Under the pieces are notes generated by a model. That model saw only the letters and a list, made by a program, of their open reading frames with translations, ran no database searches and had not been told where the DNA came from. This document shows, in pieces, positions 9,364-18,176 of a stretch of DNA of 64,000 nt (the stretch's first letter is position 1; each line of letters starts with the position of its first letter). Both the position numbers and the translations under genes were made by a program. Location: assembly GCF_014651635.1 (NCBI RefSeq), contig NZ_BMXG01000008.1:78607-142606 (forward strand), in the 5' to 3' direction. This DNA comes from Cerasicoccus arenae. Lineage in GTDB: Bacteria; Verrucomicrobiota; Verrucomicrobiia; Opitutales; Cerasicoccaceae.

Positions 9364-10124
9364 CGAATAATATTATTCATCCGCGCCTTCATCTCACGGA
9401 CGGCTTCCTCCACGCCAACGAACAGCGAGCGGCTAACAATGCTGTGCCCGATGTTCATCTCGTGTAACCATGGAATTTCCCGTGCGTGGCGAACATTGGT
9501 GTAGTTAATGCCATGGCCAGCGTTCACCTTGATGCCAGCATCATGGGCGCGGACGGCACCGTGTTTGAGCTTGGTCAACTCAGCCTCCATATTTGAGCCA
9601 TAATAGGCGTTGGCAAAGGAGCCCGTGTGCAATTCCACGTATTCGGCACCCAATTCGGCAGCCATGTCAATCTGCGCTGGCTCGGGATCAATAAAAAGGC
9701 TCGTAGCAATGCCGTTTTCCTTCATCGCCGCAATAACTGTCTCCACTCGGTTACGATGCGCGACGACGTCTAAACCGCCTTCGGTGGTGACCTCTTCACG
9801 ACTTTCGGGCACGAGCAGCACGACGGCGGGCTTTACCTCGATTGCAACGCGTGTCATCTCGTCATTGGCAGCCATTTCCAAGTTCATCGGGACCTGAATC
9901 ATCTCAATCATACGATAGACATCGCTGTCTTGGATATGGCGACGATCCTCGCGCAAATGCAGGGTAATCGCGTCGGCACCAGCGCGTTGAGCGGCTAGAG
10001 CGAAGTCCACGGGATCGGGTTCCACCATCAGTCCGCGATCCAGTGAATTCTCGCGATAACGTGCTTGGCGAACGGTGGCGCTGTGGTCGATATTAACGCC
10101 CAATAAAACGTGCTTTGTGCTCAT
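9360..10124 (-). CDS. pdxJ: Pyridoxine 5'-phosphate synthase
   Basis: A 254-residue TIM-barrel enzyme that condenses 1-deoxyxylulose 5-phosphate with 3-amino-2-oxopropyl phosphate in DXP-dependent vitamin B6 synthesis. It shows LGVNIDHSATVRQAR, DAITLHLREDRRHIQD, PMNLEMAANDEM, VELHTGSFANAY and VNAGHGINYTN, covering the active-site His, Glu and Arg of the family. ATG 10124 (MSTKHVLL) is the family start; the frame is open eight codons further but with no homologous residues. Confidence 0.97.
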   Translation of the reverse strand: MSTKHVLLGVNIDHSATVRQARYRENSLDRGLMVEPDPVDFALAAQRAGADAITLHLREDRRHIQDSDVYRMIEMIQVPMNLEMAANDEMTRVAIEVKPAVVLLVPESREEVTTEGGLDVVAHRNRVETVIAAMKENGIATSLFIDPEPAQIDMAAELGAEYVELHTGSFANAYYGSNMEAELTKLKHGAVRAHDAGIKVNAGHGINYTNVRHAREIPWLHEMNIGHSIVSRSLFVGVEEAVREMKARMNNIIR

Positions 10125-10181
10125 GTAAGTCAGGGTTTTGAAACGCAATAACCTACGCCAAGGTCAGCCCGTTCGCAAAGA

Positions 10182-10934
10182 TTAAAACAACTCTGCCTGA
10201 TCGTTTTGTGCGGGCAGCACCAACTTGCGTAAGAAGAGGCTTCGATGATGTGGTGAAGGACCATGCGCCCGTAGGGCCTCCAAGTGCCGAGGAGCGCCGT
10301 AGCCCTTGTGTTGATCATAGCCAAACCGCCCATCTTCCTCGTGAAGTTGAACCATCAGTCGGTCACGCGTCACCTTGGCCACCACCGACGCCATGGCAAT
10401 GGCCAAGCTTTTGCCATCACCGCCCACCACTGCGGTATGTTGCCATGGAAAGGGCTTCAGCGGACGGCCATCCACTAAAACCAGCGGATACGTCGCCGAA
10501 TTACTTGCTGGCTTCAGTAAATCCCCCCCCCCCTGCCCGGCCACGAGCAGCTCAATTTCCAACGCCGCCAAGGCGCGCTGCATGGCAAGGCGCGTGGCAC
10601 CCAGGATATTTAGTGCGGCAATTTCCTCTACACTTGCCACACCAGGCGCAGCGACGATCCATCTATCGGCACGCCACTGTTCAATAAGTAAAAATTGTTC
10701 CTCGCGCTCCGCTGCTTTCAGTTGTTTCGAATCATTGATCGTGCGGCTGTTGCGGCGAAATGAGCTAATCGTGTAAGACGCAGCGGGAATATGCGCCACC
10801 GCCGCGACCACTGGGCCTGCTAAAGCACCCCGTCCCGCCTCGTCCACCCCAACCACGCCCGGACATGCCGATTCGCGCAAATGCCGCTGATCGAATTGCC
10901 ATAGTGGGTGTCCACGGGTGGATTTTCTGGCCAT
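10182..10934 (-). CDS. rnhB: Ribonuclease HII
   Basis: A 250-residue enzyme that removes ribonucleotides and RNA-DNA hybrids. The catalytic Asp-Glu pair is in VGVDEAGRGALAGPV and the DSKQL block follows. The C-terminal part has AIAMASVVAKVTRDRLM, FGYDQHKGYGAPRHLEAL and HGPSPHHRSLF. Compared with the usual family pattern there is a small insertion around YTISSFRRNSRTI just before DSKQL. A Gly-Gly-Gly written as GGG codons gives a tract of 11 C on the plus strand at 10523-10533. The gene is 16 nt downstream of the TauE/SafE gene. Confidence 0.95.
   Translation of the reverse strand: MARKSTRGHPLWQFDQRHLRESACPGVVGVDEAGRGALAGPVVAAVAHIPAASYTISSFRRNSRTINDSKQLKAAEREEQFLLIEQWRADRWIVAAPGVASVEEIAALNILGATRLAMQRALAALEIELLVAGQGGGDLLKPASNSATYPLVLVDGRPLKPFPWQHTAVVGGDGKSLAIAMASVVAKVTRDRLMVQLHEEDGRFGYDQHKGYGAPRHLEALRAHGPSPHHRSLFLRKLVLPAQNDQAELF
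10523..10533 (-). repeat. G11 tract (C11 on the plus strand) inside rnhB
   Basis: Eleven consecutive C on the plus strand encode Gln-Gly-Gly-Gly-Asp in frame on the minus strand (CAG, three GGG codons, GAT). Confidence 0.95.
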
Positions 10935-10950
10935 ACATTGACCCTATGTT

Positions 10951-11709
10951 TCAAGCTCTCAACAGCAAGCGTAACCACAGCCTGATTGCCACCAAAAGCA
11001 CAACGAGGGCCGTGATCATGCGGATTTTCTCTGCGGGCAATTTCTTTACTAAATGTTGGGTTCCCAAACGCCCGCCCACCAGCACCGCCAAAGGGCAAAG
11101 CCATAGCAGATAGGTTGGCATTTGTTCCAGTCCGGCCACGCCCTTTGTCAATTGCCCCGCCAACCCAGTCGCACTGTTTAGAGCAATGAAGACCGCGGCC
11201 GCCGAACAAATCGCACGCGCCTTTTCCCAACGTAGCAAATGTAGCGCAGGCGACAAAAAGATACCACCGCCAATGCCTGATAGTCCAGACACCAGCCCTA
11301 GACCAACACCGAGCAAAAACAACTTCACCTTGGGCCAATGCGCCGGAGTTGAGCTTTCCTCTGTTGACTTCGGTTGATAAAAAAGCGCGAGACCAGCAAC
11401 AGTCAAAGTGAGCGTCAAAACCCAGAGAAATGCCGTTCCTGAAAGCCGCCAAGCTCCGCCAATAAACGCCGCGGGCATAGAACCAACCAATAGTGGCGCG
11501 AGCATGGTCCAACGCACATGCTTCGCTCGATGTAACAACCAAGCCCCCTGCCCCGACACAATCAGATTGCAACTGAGTGAAATGACCGGAATCACTGTCA
11601 GCGGCAGACCAACAATCGCAAGTAGTGCGATGTAAGTTGAGCCGCCGCCGAAACCAGCTAACGCATAAAGAAACGCGACCCCGAGAAATGCAATGGGTAA
11701 CCAGAACAT
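10951..11709 (-). CDS. TauE/SafE family permease (putative sulfite/organosulfonate exporter)
   Basis: A 252-residue integral membrane protein with about eight hydrophobic segments in two repeated halves. It carries the family's repeated glycine motifs, FLYALAGFGGGSTYIA near residue 15 and GLVSGLSGIGGGIFLSP near residue 145. Characterised members move sulfite, sulfoacetate or related anions; the actual substrate here is unknown. It is the last gene of the molybdenum cofactor operon, 16 nt after moaA. This suggests export of an anion linked to a molybdoenzyme such as sulfite oxidase (inference). Confidence 0.85.
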   Translation of the reverse strand: MFWLPIAFLGVAFLYALAGFGGGSTYIALLAIVGLPLTVIPVISLSCNLIVSGQGAWLLHRAKHVRWTMLAPLLVGSMPAAFIGGAWRLSGTAFLWVLTLTLTVAGLALFYQPKSTEESSTPAHWPKVKLFLLGVGLGLVSGLSGIGGGIFLSPALHLLRWEKARAICSAAAVFIALNSATGLAGQLTKGVAGLEQMPTYLLWLCPLAVLVGGRLGTQHLVKKLPAEKIRMITALVVLLVAIRLWLRLLLRA

Positions 11710-11725
11710 TATTTACCAGTGACGT

Positions 11726-12799
11726 TTAACCGCCCAAGCGCCACATTTCCTCGGGCGCATTACTAGAGCCAGCCCCATGGGGATGTGCTGTGCGCGTTTC
11801 AGAATACTGGTCATCGCGGTGCAACCACAGATTCCGGAGCATCGGGCCAATGTCTTCCTCGCTAGCCAGCAGCGGCTTTAGGTCAACGCCCTTGCTCGCA
11901 AAGAGGCAGGTAAATAATTCACCTTCCGCAGAAACTCGCGCCCGCGTACAACTGCCACAAAATGGTGCGCTAACCGACTCAATAAAGCCGACCTCCACGT
12001 CCGTCCCGACATAGCGATATCGCCGCGCAACTTCGCCGAAAACCTTTGCTGGAAGAGGCTCCAGCTCACCCAATTCACGAAGCTGCTCACGAATTTCAGC
12101 ACCGCTCATGACATCTTCGCGCCGCCAGCCATTTGTCGTTCCCACATCCATGTATTCGATGTAGCGCAAGCTGAACCCTCGTTCAAAACTGGCTCTCGCC
12201 AAAGGTAAAATCTCCGATTCATTGACGCCACGCTTGATTACGGCATTCAGCTTTACGCCCAAGCCTGCCTCCCGTGCGGCTTCCGCCGCCAGTAGCACTC
12301 TTTGCGGGCTAAAAGCACGGCCCGCCATGCGTTCGGCCACAGCAGCATCCAACGCATCCAAGCTGATATTCACGCGATCGAGCCCAGCTTCATGCAGTGC
12401 GGAAGCCATCGCTTCAAGGCGAAGCCCATTCGTCGTCAACGCTAGGTCAATCGTCGGGTGTGCTGCACGTAGTTGGGCAATAAATCCATCCAGACCTGGC
12501 CGTAACAAGGGCTCACCGCCGGTCAATCGGACCTTTTCCACACCGAAACTGACGAAGCCATCGACGATGCGTGCCAACTGCTCGTAGCTAAGCAATTCAT
12601 CGATGCGCCGGAAATGAAAATCTTCGCCAAACAACTCCTTCGGCAGACAATACTGACAACGCAAATTACAACGATCGATAATCGACAAACGTAGATCGCG
12701 AAGAAAACGCCCACGTCGATCAGCTACGTCAGTCGCTTTCGATACTTTGTCTGGCAACGTTTCCTTGTCCTGCAAAGCAAATGTCGAATCCGAGATCAT
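11726..12799 (-). CDS. moaA: GTP 3',8-cyclase MoaA
   Basis: A 357-residue radical SAM enzyme for the first step of molybdopterin synthesis, GTP to 3',8-cyclo-7,8-dihydro-GTP. The N-terminal cluster motif is CNLRCQYC (CX3CX2C) and LTGGEPLLR contacts SAM. The C-terminal second [4Fe-4S] site is FCGSCTRARVSAEGELFTC. The protein ends in the conserved Gly-Gly needed for catalysis. The N-terminus is about 30 residues longer than the minimal family form. ATG 12799 overlaps the moaE stop by 4 nt. Confidence 0.97.
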   Translation of the reverse strand: MISDSTFALQDKETLPDKVSKATDVADRRGRFLRDLRLSIIDRCNLRCQYCLPKELFGEDFHFRRIDELLSYEQLARIVDGFVSFGVEKVRLTGGEPLLRPGLDGFIAQLRAAHPTIDLALTTNGLRLEAMASALHEAGLDRVNISLDALDAAVAERMAGRAFSPQRVLLAAEAAREAGLGVKLNAVIKRGVNESEILPLARASFERGFSLRYIEYMDVGTTNGWRREDVMSGAEIREQLRELGELEPLPAKVFGEVARRYRYVGTDVEVGFIESVSAPFCGSCTRARVSAEGELFTCLFASKGVDLKPLLASEEDIGPMLRNLWLHRDDQYSETRTAHPHGAGSSNAPEEMWRLGG

Positions 12800-13254
12800 G
12801 TCTGCACTTCAGTTTCCGCAACGTGGCGATGATCACAATGGCAGGCGGTCGGATCTACCCATTCATTGCTTCTGTCGGTGTAGAACTCATGCTTCCAAAT
12901 TGGGACCGTGGCCTTGATTTCGTCGATGATGAAACGACAGGCTTCAAAAGCTTGGTCGCGGTGCACCGAACAGACGCCAACCCAAACAGCGAGCTCACCG
13001 GGCACGAGCTCGCCAATGCGGTGCTCAGCTCTTACGCCCAACAAATCGAACTGCTCCTGCGCCGCATCGAGAACGGCAGCGCCTTGCGTCAATGCCAGCT
13101 TAGCATAGGCCTCATATTCCAAACGCTCCACTCCGCGCCCCAAATGATGATTGCGCACCCAACCTTCAAAACTACAAAAGCCGCCTGCATCCAGACGCAA
13201 TAGTGACTGGCGTAACGGCTCTACGGCGATTGCTTTGTGTGACAAAGTAAACAT
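12796..13254 (-). CDS. moaE: Molybdopterin synthase catalytic subunit MoaE
   Basis: A 152-residue large subunit of molybdopterin synthase, which with thiocarboxylated MoaD inserts the dithiolene sulfurs into cPMP. It shows GGFCSFEGWVRNHHLG, LEYEAYAKLA, HRIGELVPGE and the active-site lysine in VPIWKHEFY. I chose ATG 13254 because GGAGG lies 7 nt upstream, inside the end of moaD; a TTG at 13260 would overlap moaD but has worse spacing. Confidence 0.96.
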   Translation of the reverse strand: MFTLSHKAIAVEPLRQSLLRLDAGGFCSFEGWVRNHHLGRGVERLEYEAYAKLALTQGAAVLDAAQEQFDLLGVRAEHRIGELVPGELAVWVGVCSVHRDQAFEACRFIIDEIKATVPIWKHEFYTDRSNEWVDPTACHCDHRHVAETEVQT

Positions 13255-13256
13255 AA

Positions 13257-13499
13257 TCAACCTCCAGACATCGGGGGCATGATCGCCAACACATCGCCAT
13301 CATCAAACGATTCATCAGCAGCACAAAATGCGTCGTTACGTGCGAAACGCACCTTATTCAGGGATAATGTCCATGTATGCTGTTGCTTGAGTTCTGCAAA
13401 AAGTTCCTGCAGTGAGCTTACATCCGTTTCCCAACGTTCTTCGGCGCATCCGGCCTGTGCAGACAACTGCGCGAAATAAAGCATCGTCACACTTTTCAT
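13257..13499 (-). CDS. moaD: Molybdopterin synthase sulfur-carrier subunit MoaD
   Basis: An 80-residue ubiquitin-like sulfur carrier. It ends in the mandatory Gly-Gly (IMPPMSGG), whose C-terminal carboxylate is adenylated and thiocarboxylated. The FARNDAFC and FDDGDVLAIMPP segments fit the beta-grasp fold. It overlaps mobA by 4 nt and is followed by moaE after 2 nt, so the two subunits are made together. MoeB (the adenylating enzyme) is not in the window. Confidence 0.95.
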   Translation of the reverse strand: MKSVTMLYFAQLSAQAGCAEERWETDVSSLQELFAELKQQHTWTLSLNKVRFARNDAFCAADESFDDGDVLAIMPPMSGG

Positions 13500-14119
13500 G
13501 CCTGAGCCTCCGCACGCCGTAGCGCATAAAGCCGCTCAAATTCCTCCGGCGTGTTAGCGTTTTCTAGCGCGATTGGATTTAGCAATTTCAGCAAACGCAC
13601 GTCATCCCCCCCCTCAATAAGCACCTTGCGTGGACACCGCCGATTCGCCGCCAAGCTGGCTTCGAATTCCTTCTGGGCAGCAGGCTCATAAATGGCACAA
13701 AGCGGTTCCGGCAGACCATCATTCGCGCTAGTGTAAGCAGTCGCCCAATATCCGTCGTCACGCTGATCAAGCAGTGATTGCAAAGTGGCGACATCCAGCA
13801 TCGGTAGATCGCACGCAACGATGAGAAGCGCGTGATCGGGAAACTGCCGCCAAGCGCTCAGGAAACCTGATAGCGGCCCTACATCGGCAATTTGATCACG
13901 GATGAGCAAAAACTCGCCTGTAATAAAGTCGGGGAGTTTCTGGTCGACTCTCACGGAAATCGCCACATCTAGGCCAAGCCCGCGTAATAACTCCGCCTGG
14001 CAACGCCAGAGCGACTGGCCGCCCCACCGAAGACTGGCTTTATCCTGCCCCATACGGCGACTCTGACCGCCAGCCAAGACGACGGCGATTAAGGGCGGAC
14101 TCTGTGGTACAGCACTCAT
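13496..14119 (-). CDS. mobA: Molybdenum cofactor guanylyltransferase MobA
   Basis: A 207-residue nucleotidyltransferase that joins GMP to Mo-molybdopterin to give the bis-MGD or MGD form. The N-terminal VVLAGGQSRRMGQDKA binds GTP and the metal-binding aspartate lies in LLIVACDLPML. GPLSGFLSAW is also typical. Its presence says the organism makes DMSO-reductase-family molybdoenzymes. The Glu-Gly-Gly-Asp near residue 167 is written with GGG codons, giving C8 at 13616-13623. Both ends overlap neighbours by 4 nt. Confidence 0.92.
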   Translation of the reverse strand: MSAVPQSPPLIAVVLAGGQSRRMGQDKASLRWGGQSLWRCQAELLRGLGLDVAISVRVDQKLPDFITGEFLLIRDQIADVGPLSGFLSAWRQFPDHALLIVACDLPMLDVATLQSLLDQRDDGYWATAYTSANDGLPEPLCAIYEPAAQKEFEASLAANRRCPRKVLIEGGDDVRLLKLLNPIALENANTPEEFERLYALRRAEAQA

Positions 14120-14598
14120 TCCGCAAGGTAATCCTGTTTGCCACCGGTCTTACTAATCAGACGCGTGCGCTGAATTTCAATACCGTGACCAAGGGCCTTC
14201 GTCATATCGTATATGGTCAAAGCTGCGGCAGTAACACCGGTCAATGCCTCCATTTCAACTCCAGTACGAGCAGTCGTTTTCACACTGCAGCGGACGACTA
14301 ACTGAGGTAAATCAGGACTCGGCGTGATCTCAAACGAACAACCGTCAATGGGCAGCGGATGGCAAAATGGGACCCATTGGCTGGTTTGCTTGACCCCCAT
14401 CGTTCCAGCCACGCGGGCGACATCGAGCAAGGCCCCCTTTTTCGTCGTGAAACCGTTGTCCACCAGATGCACCCATGCATCTCTCGGAAAGACGACTACG
14501 GCTTCGGCCACGGCGACGCGAGTGGTGATTGCTTTTTCCGCAATATCGACCATACGAGGGCGGGCGGATTCGTCGAGATGTGTGAGACCTTCGTTCAT
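14116..14598 (-). CDS. moaC: Cyclic pyranopterin monophosphate synthase MoaC
   Basis: A 160-residue enzyme that converts the MoaA product to cyclic pyranopterin monophosphate. Family marks are ARMVDI-like RPRMVDIAEK, NGFTTKKGALLDVARVAG, CHPLPIDG, VKTTARTGVEMEALTGV and YDMTKALGHG. The start ATG 14598 (MNEGLTHLDE) overlaps the moeA stop as ATGA and gives the normal family length; the frame is open further upstream but only as a shadow of moeA. Confidence 0.96.
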   Translation of the reverse strand: MNEGLTHLDESARPRMVDIAEKAITTRVAVAEAVVVFPRDAWVHLVDNGFTTKKGALLDVARVAGTMGVKQTSQWVPFCHPLPIDGCSFEITPSPDLPQLVVRCSVKTTARTGVEMEALTGVTAAALTIYDMTKALGHGIEIQRTRLISKTGGKQDYLAE

Positions 14599-15797
14599 GA
14601 TGACCATCGATAGAATGGAGCTTCGAAACCCGCTGTCCACTCCGAACAATCCGCGGATAATTCGATAAAACCGTCGGTTCCACAGAGGCGTGCATAATCG
14701 CCTGAATTATTCACGGGCATAGGAAAAGCCAAACGGTCGGACTCCAGCCTAACCGATAAGAACCAAGTCAGCGGTGGCGCAAACGAAACGGCTTGCCCAA
14801 GCGAGACATGTGGCACTGATTTCGGCGCACCACCCTCGCGCTGCCTTAAATAAGGTAGCACATAGCGGTGCAAGCCGACCAATGCCGAAACGGGGTTACC
14901 GGGCAGCGCAAAAATCACTCTCCCGTCAGACGTCAACCAGACCCCCATCGGTTTACCAGGGCGTTGATACACACCGTGAAAAATACATTCGGCAACCTCG
15001 TCCAGTGCTGTGGGAATCCAATCCCGCTGGCCTTTGGAAACGGCACCAGCAATCACCACGACATCCGAACGGGACAGCACAACGCGAAGACGTTCACGAC
15101 CATGCACGGCATCATCGGGCCAGTGATCAATATCACCAACGTGATACTTAGCCAATGCAAGTGCCGATTCCAATGTCGTCGCATTCGAAGCACGAATTTG
15201 GTGTGGCAACGGTGTCTGATCGACGGCAACCAGCTCATCGCCCGTGCCGACCACGGTAATGCGCGGGCGCGGGCTGACTAAGACTTCGGTGTAGCCACAA
15301 GACGCTGCAACCCCCATTTCGACTGGCCCGAGAAGCGATCCAGCGCCGACTAGCTTACTTTTAGCCGCAAAGTCTGAACCCAGCCGATGTATAAACTCAC
15401 CAAGCTCAACCTCATCGCTGGCCAACAGCTTCAATACGTCGCCATTGCGCTCGGTGTCTTCGTAAGGGACAATCGTATCGGCCCCCAATGGCAAAGGTGC
15501 GCCAGTCATGATTTCCATGGCAGCGTTGGATGCCGCACCTAATTTCCCCGTTGCTTCGCCAGCAAACGTTTGTCCGCAGATTTGAAATTCGCCGCCGCAT
15601 TCAGCAATCGCTTTGTATCGTATTGCATAGCCGTCCATCATAACGCGATCAAAGGGTGGGAGCGGTCGATCTGCCAAAACATCTTCACGTAGCACGCGCC
15701 CAGCTGCCTTGCTAAGCGGGCATTTAATTGCCGGAGCGAGTTGAACAATTGCCGCAATACGGGCATCTGCTTCGGCCACGCTGATGAGTTCGGTCAT
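14595..15797 (-). CDS. moeA: Molybdopterin molybdenumtransferase MoeA
   Basis: A 400-residue enzyme that inserts molybdate into adenylated molybdopterin. Characteristic blocks are PLPPFDRVMMDGYAIR, MTGAPLPLGADTIVPYED, VGTGDELV, GAVSKGQRDW and FALPGNPVSALVGLHRY. The four-domain layout is complete. ATG 15797 (MTELISVAEAD) overlaps the MOSC gene stop by 4 nt. The usual partner that adenylates molybdopterin (MogA or MoaB) is not encoded nearby. Confidence 0.95.
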   Translation of the reverse strand: MTELISVAEADARIAAIVQLAPAIKCPLSKAAGRVLREDVLADRPLPPFDRVMMDGYAIRYKAIAECGGEFQICGQTFAGEATGKLGAASNAAMEIMTGAPLPLGADTIVPYEDTERNGDVLKLLASDEVELGEFIHRLGSDFAAKSKLVGAGSLLGPVEMGVAASCGYTEVLVSPRPRITVVGTGDELVAVDQTPLPHQIRASNATTLESALALAKYHVGDIDHWPDDAVHGRERLRVVLSRSDVVVIAGAVSKGQRDWIPTALDEVAECIFHGVYQRPGKPMGVWLTSDGRVIFALPGNPVSALVGLHRYVLPYLRQREGGAPKSVPHVSLGQAVSFAPPLTWFLSVRLESDRLAFPMPVNNSGDYARLCGTDGFIELSADCSEWTAGFEAPFYRWSS

Positions 15798-16294
15798 GGC
15801 AACACCTCCAGTTCGCATACGCCAAGTTGAAGCGTTCCGGATTCGATGATGCGGCAACGTAAGCCCCCCCGCCCTTTCAGCCACTCAAAGGTACCAGGTA
15901 CAACGGCTTCGTCCATCCAATAGCATGGGGTACACTCTTCACTCCCGGAAAAAGTCACTTCGCCGATTCGGAACTTTTTGCCAATGAGTGCATTAAGATC
16001 GACGTTCTTGATCAAAACATTGCGGCGAAAACTGGAGCGATCCAGTGAAGGCAAGTTAAAGGCTAGCTTCAACCCATCCGCTACTGAGCCATCGAAAAAA
16101 GTGATCTGCCCCTTAAAGTCCTCTTTATAGTCGTAGTAGCGATCATCCGCGATGCCATGGCCAGCGTGGCACTCAATCGCGTTCTGCGGTGCCATACCGT
16201 TGTCGAGACGTCCTAGGCCATGGCGGCCCTTGAAGTCGTGCCCCGGTGATATCCAGATACCGGTGACCTCAACAGTGATGCGTTCTACGTGCAT
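15794..16294 (-). CDS. MOSC domain protein
   Basis: A 166-residue stand-alone MOSC (Moco sulfurase C-terminal) domain. It shows GHDFKGRHG, NAIECHAGHGIADDRY, FRRNVLIKNVDLNALIGK and the conserved cysteine segment EECTPCYWMDEAVVPG. MOSC domains carry sulfur or bind the cofactor in handing Moco to xanthine-oxidase or sulfite-oxidase type enzymes. It is the first gene of the Moco operon. ATG 16294 (MHVERITVEV) is chosen; the 20 residues encoded upstream look non-homologous. Confidence 0.88.
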   Translation of the reverse strand: MHVERITVEVTGIWISPGHDFKGRHGLGRLDNGMAPQNAIECHAGHGIADDRYYDYKEDFKGQITFFDGSVADGLKLAFNLPSLDRSSFRRNVLIKNVDLNALIGKKFRIGEVTFSGSEECTPCYWMDEAVVPGTFEWLKGRGGLRCRIIESGTLQLGVCELEVLP

Positions 16295-16419
16295 GAAAGA
16301 AAAAAAAGTGATCAGGGAAGAAGTAAGACGCATCAGTAAGATAGTTTTACTCAATATGCAAATATTGCCGTAAGACGATGCGCGGCCTTTTTCGTTATGG
16401 GGTAGTGAAGCATTTTTAG

Positions 16420-16451
16420 AAAAAAGCTGCCGACAGTAATCTGTCGGCAGC
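16420..16451 (-). terminator. Rho-independent terminator of the porin gene
   Basis: An 11-bp perfect inverted repeat, GCTGCCGACAG / CTGTCGGCAGC, with a TAAT loop. On the minus strand it is followed by a run of T (plus-strand A at 16420-16425). It lies 48 nt past the stop of the minus-strand porin gene and separates it from the Moco operon. Confidence 0.93.
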
Positions 16452-16498
16452 CCTCTCTAACCAAAGACCATTGATCATGATGGCCTAACAAACCAATA

Positions 16499-17827
16499 CT
16501 AGAGTTTGAAATCGAGTTGCACCCAAACCTTGGTGACGTCCGAGCCTAGGAGACCGTTGGCGGTTGGACCGCCATGACCATCGTAGTAAGCAAACTTGAC
16601 CAAGGCAGTCAGATTTTCGGTGATCGGGCGCTTGAGTCCAACGTCGAATTCCTGACCATAGTTTCGGCCGGTATTAGCAGCGGTGAAGTAGTGGTAAGCC
16701 CCGTTTAAACCGAACTTGTACGGGAGTTTGAAGTTAAAGTAGGCGTAATAGTCCTGTAGTCCCCCCCCGGTCCCCGTAGAAGGCGTGGTCAGGAATACAT
16801 CGGCCCAACCGTTAAACTTATGCAACGTGGCCAGAGGCGTCTGGAAAGCACGGGTGCTGTTGCCGCCAAGGTTTTCAAAGCCGAAGCCGACTTCGTAGCC
16901 ATCGTAATTGATGCCCAGAATTGCATGCCAATAGTTAAACCAAAAGTCGACATTACCCGCTGCTGATGAGCCAGAGTTGTCCGTTTGGAAGGCGTATTCC
17001 GCCCGAATCGGCATCGTCAGCTTATCGGCGAGTGGGATCTTACCATCGTAAAACAATCCTGCCGTGCTGCCAGAAAGCGCTGGTGCCCCATCAAGGTCGA
17101 TGTAGTAAAAATAAGCGCCGAGCTGCCCGTATGGGATTCCATCGTAATGTAAATTCACGAAGTGATTATTGGCTAGAAAACGCTCCTGATTTTGCACAGG
17201 GGCATAGACGCCGAAGATTCGATTTACGCGCCAGTCCCAGGCGTAGGAAATCCAAGTGTCTTCGATAATTTCCGTGGTGAAGCGGACCGCGTCAAAGGTC
17301 TGCTCATTCTGGCGCCAAGCCACCGCACCAACGTAACGCTGATTGTCGATATTGATCTCCTGACGCCCACCCTTGACCTCGCTATTAAAGGCCTTGAAGC
17401 CGATAAATAGCTGGTTGAGTTCGTTATTGCGCGGGTCCGCGATGACAGTCTTGGCCGCAGGAAACTGTGGGACAGGAAACGCTCGGTAATCCTGATAATT
17501 GATGGCCCAAGTGTTCTCAAACTCGCCAACGAAATAGAGTCCGTAAAGCTTTGGTGTCTCATATCCAATGCGCGTGCGCAGCGTGAAAGCATTGGAATTC
17601 TCCAAGCCTTCCTGTGAGGCAAATTCGTAGCGGAGGCGTTGATTATACAGCAAACGGCCCTGCAAGGCTGGCTCGCCAGCAAAACCGAGAACTTCCCGCC
17701 CGAGTTCAGTGTTTGGCTTAGCGTTTTCCCATTCAGGCGGCGCTTCGCCAAAATCAAAGAAATCGGCCGAGAGCATGTTCGCGCTGATCAGGGCCAGCGT
17801 CGTAATTAACTTTAATTGATGTTTCAT
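16499..17827 (-). CDS. Outer-membrane beta-barrel protein, alginate-export/porin type
   Basis: A 442-residue protein with a Sec signal peptide (MKHQLKLITTLALISANMLS) and a body of alternating aromatic/polar strands typical of an outer-membrane barrel, ending VWVQLDFKL. RLLYNQRLRYEF, NAFTLRTRIGYETP and FIGFKAFNSEVKGGRQE resemble the Alginate_exp/porin family. It likely forms a channel for sugars or other small solutes; substrate unknown. A Thr-Gly-Gly-Gly-Leu near residue 354 uses G-only codons (C8 at 16761-16768). It is a single-gene unit with its own terminator. Confidence 0.78.
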   Translation of the reverse strand: MKHQLKLITTLALISANMLSADFFDFGEAPPEWENAKPNTELGREVLGFAGEPALQGRLLYNQRLRYEFASQEGLENSNAFTLRTRIGYETPKLYGLYFVGEFENTWAINYQDYRAFPVPQFPAAKTVIADPRNNELNQLFIGFKAFNSEVKGGRQEINIDNQRYVGAVAWRQNEQTFDAVRFTTEIIEDTWISYAWDWRVNRIFGVYAPVQNQERFLANNHFVNLHYDGIPYGQLGAYFYYIDLDGAPALSGSTAGLFYDGKIPLADKLTMPIRAEYAFQTDNSGSSAAGNVDFWFNYWHAILGINYDGYEVGFGFENLGGNSTRAFQTPLATLHKFNGWADVFLTTPSTGTGGGLQDYYAYFNFKLPYKFGLNGAYHYFTAANTGRNYGQEFDVGLKRPITENLTALVKFAYYDGHGGPTANGLLGSDVTKVWVQLDFKL

Positions 17828-18176
17828 GAGTCAGTTAGCATTTAGAATCAGTTGAACAAAGATGAACGAACGACGCCAATTCAGCCTTGCTCATGCCAAC
17901 CGGTGCCAATGAAGCAATTAACACAGTGATTAAAAGTCATTCCACCCATGAAGCAAATTCATGTAAAAATCCGCCAGCGAAATGAAAACCTGCTCGCCAA
18001 CCGTAAATTGGCTTTCCAATACGATATTTAGCATCGATGAAACAAAGCCCCAGCTTTCATCAGAATTGCTCATGCCGTCGATGAATCACATTTGGAGAAT
18101 AATTTGACCCGCCAGCTTACTTAATCTTTTGTGGAACTTAGAATTACAGATCAGATTGAAGCAATAATTGACCAAT
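17828..18176. other. Divergent intergenic region between the porin gene and xth
   Basis: About 350 nt with no credible reading frame, presumably holding both promoters. The segment TGCTCATGCC occurs twice (near 17888 and 18068), each time followed within about 15 nt by ATGAA, a loose imperfect direct repeat that could be a regulator site. I could not assign a -10/-35 pair with confidence. Confidence 0.4.

Noticed and set aside
10820-11572. Minus-strand frame of 250 codons across the TauE/SafE gene and the start of rnhB
   Set aside because: It overlaps the membrane protein and rnhB in another frame and has no hydrophobic or family pattern.
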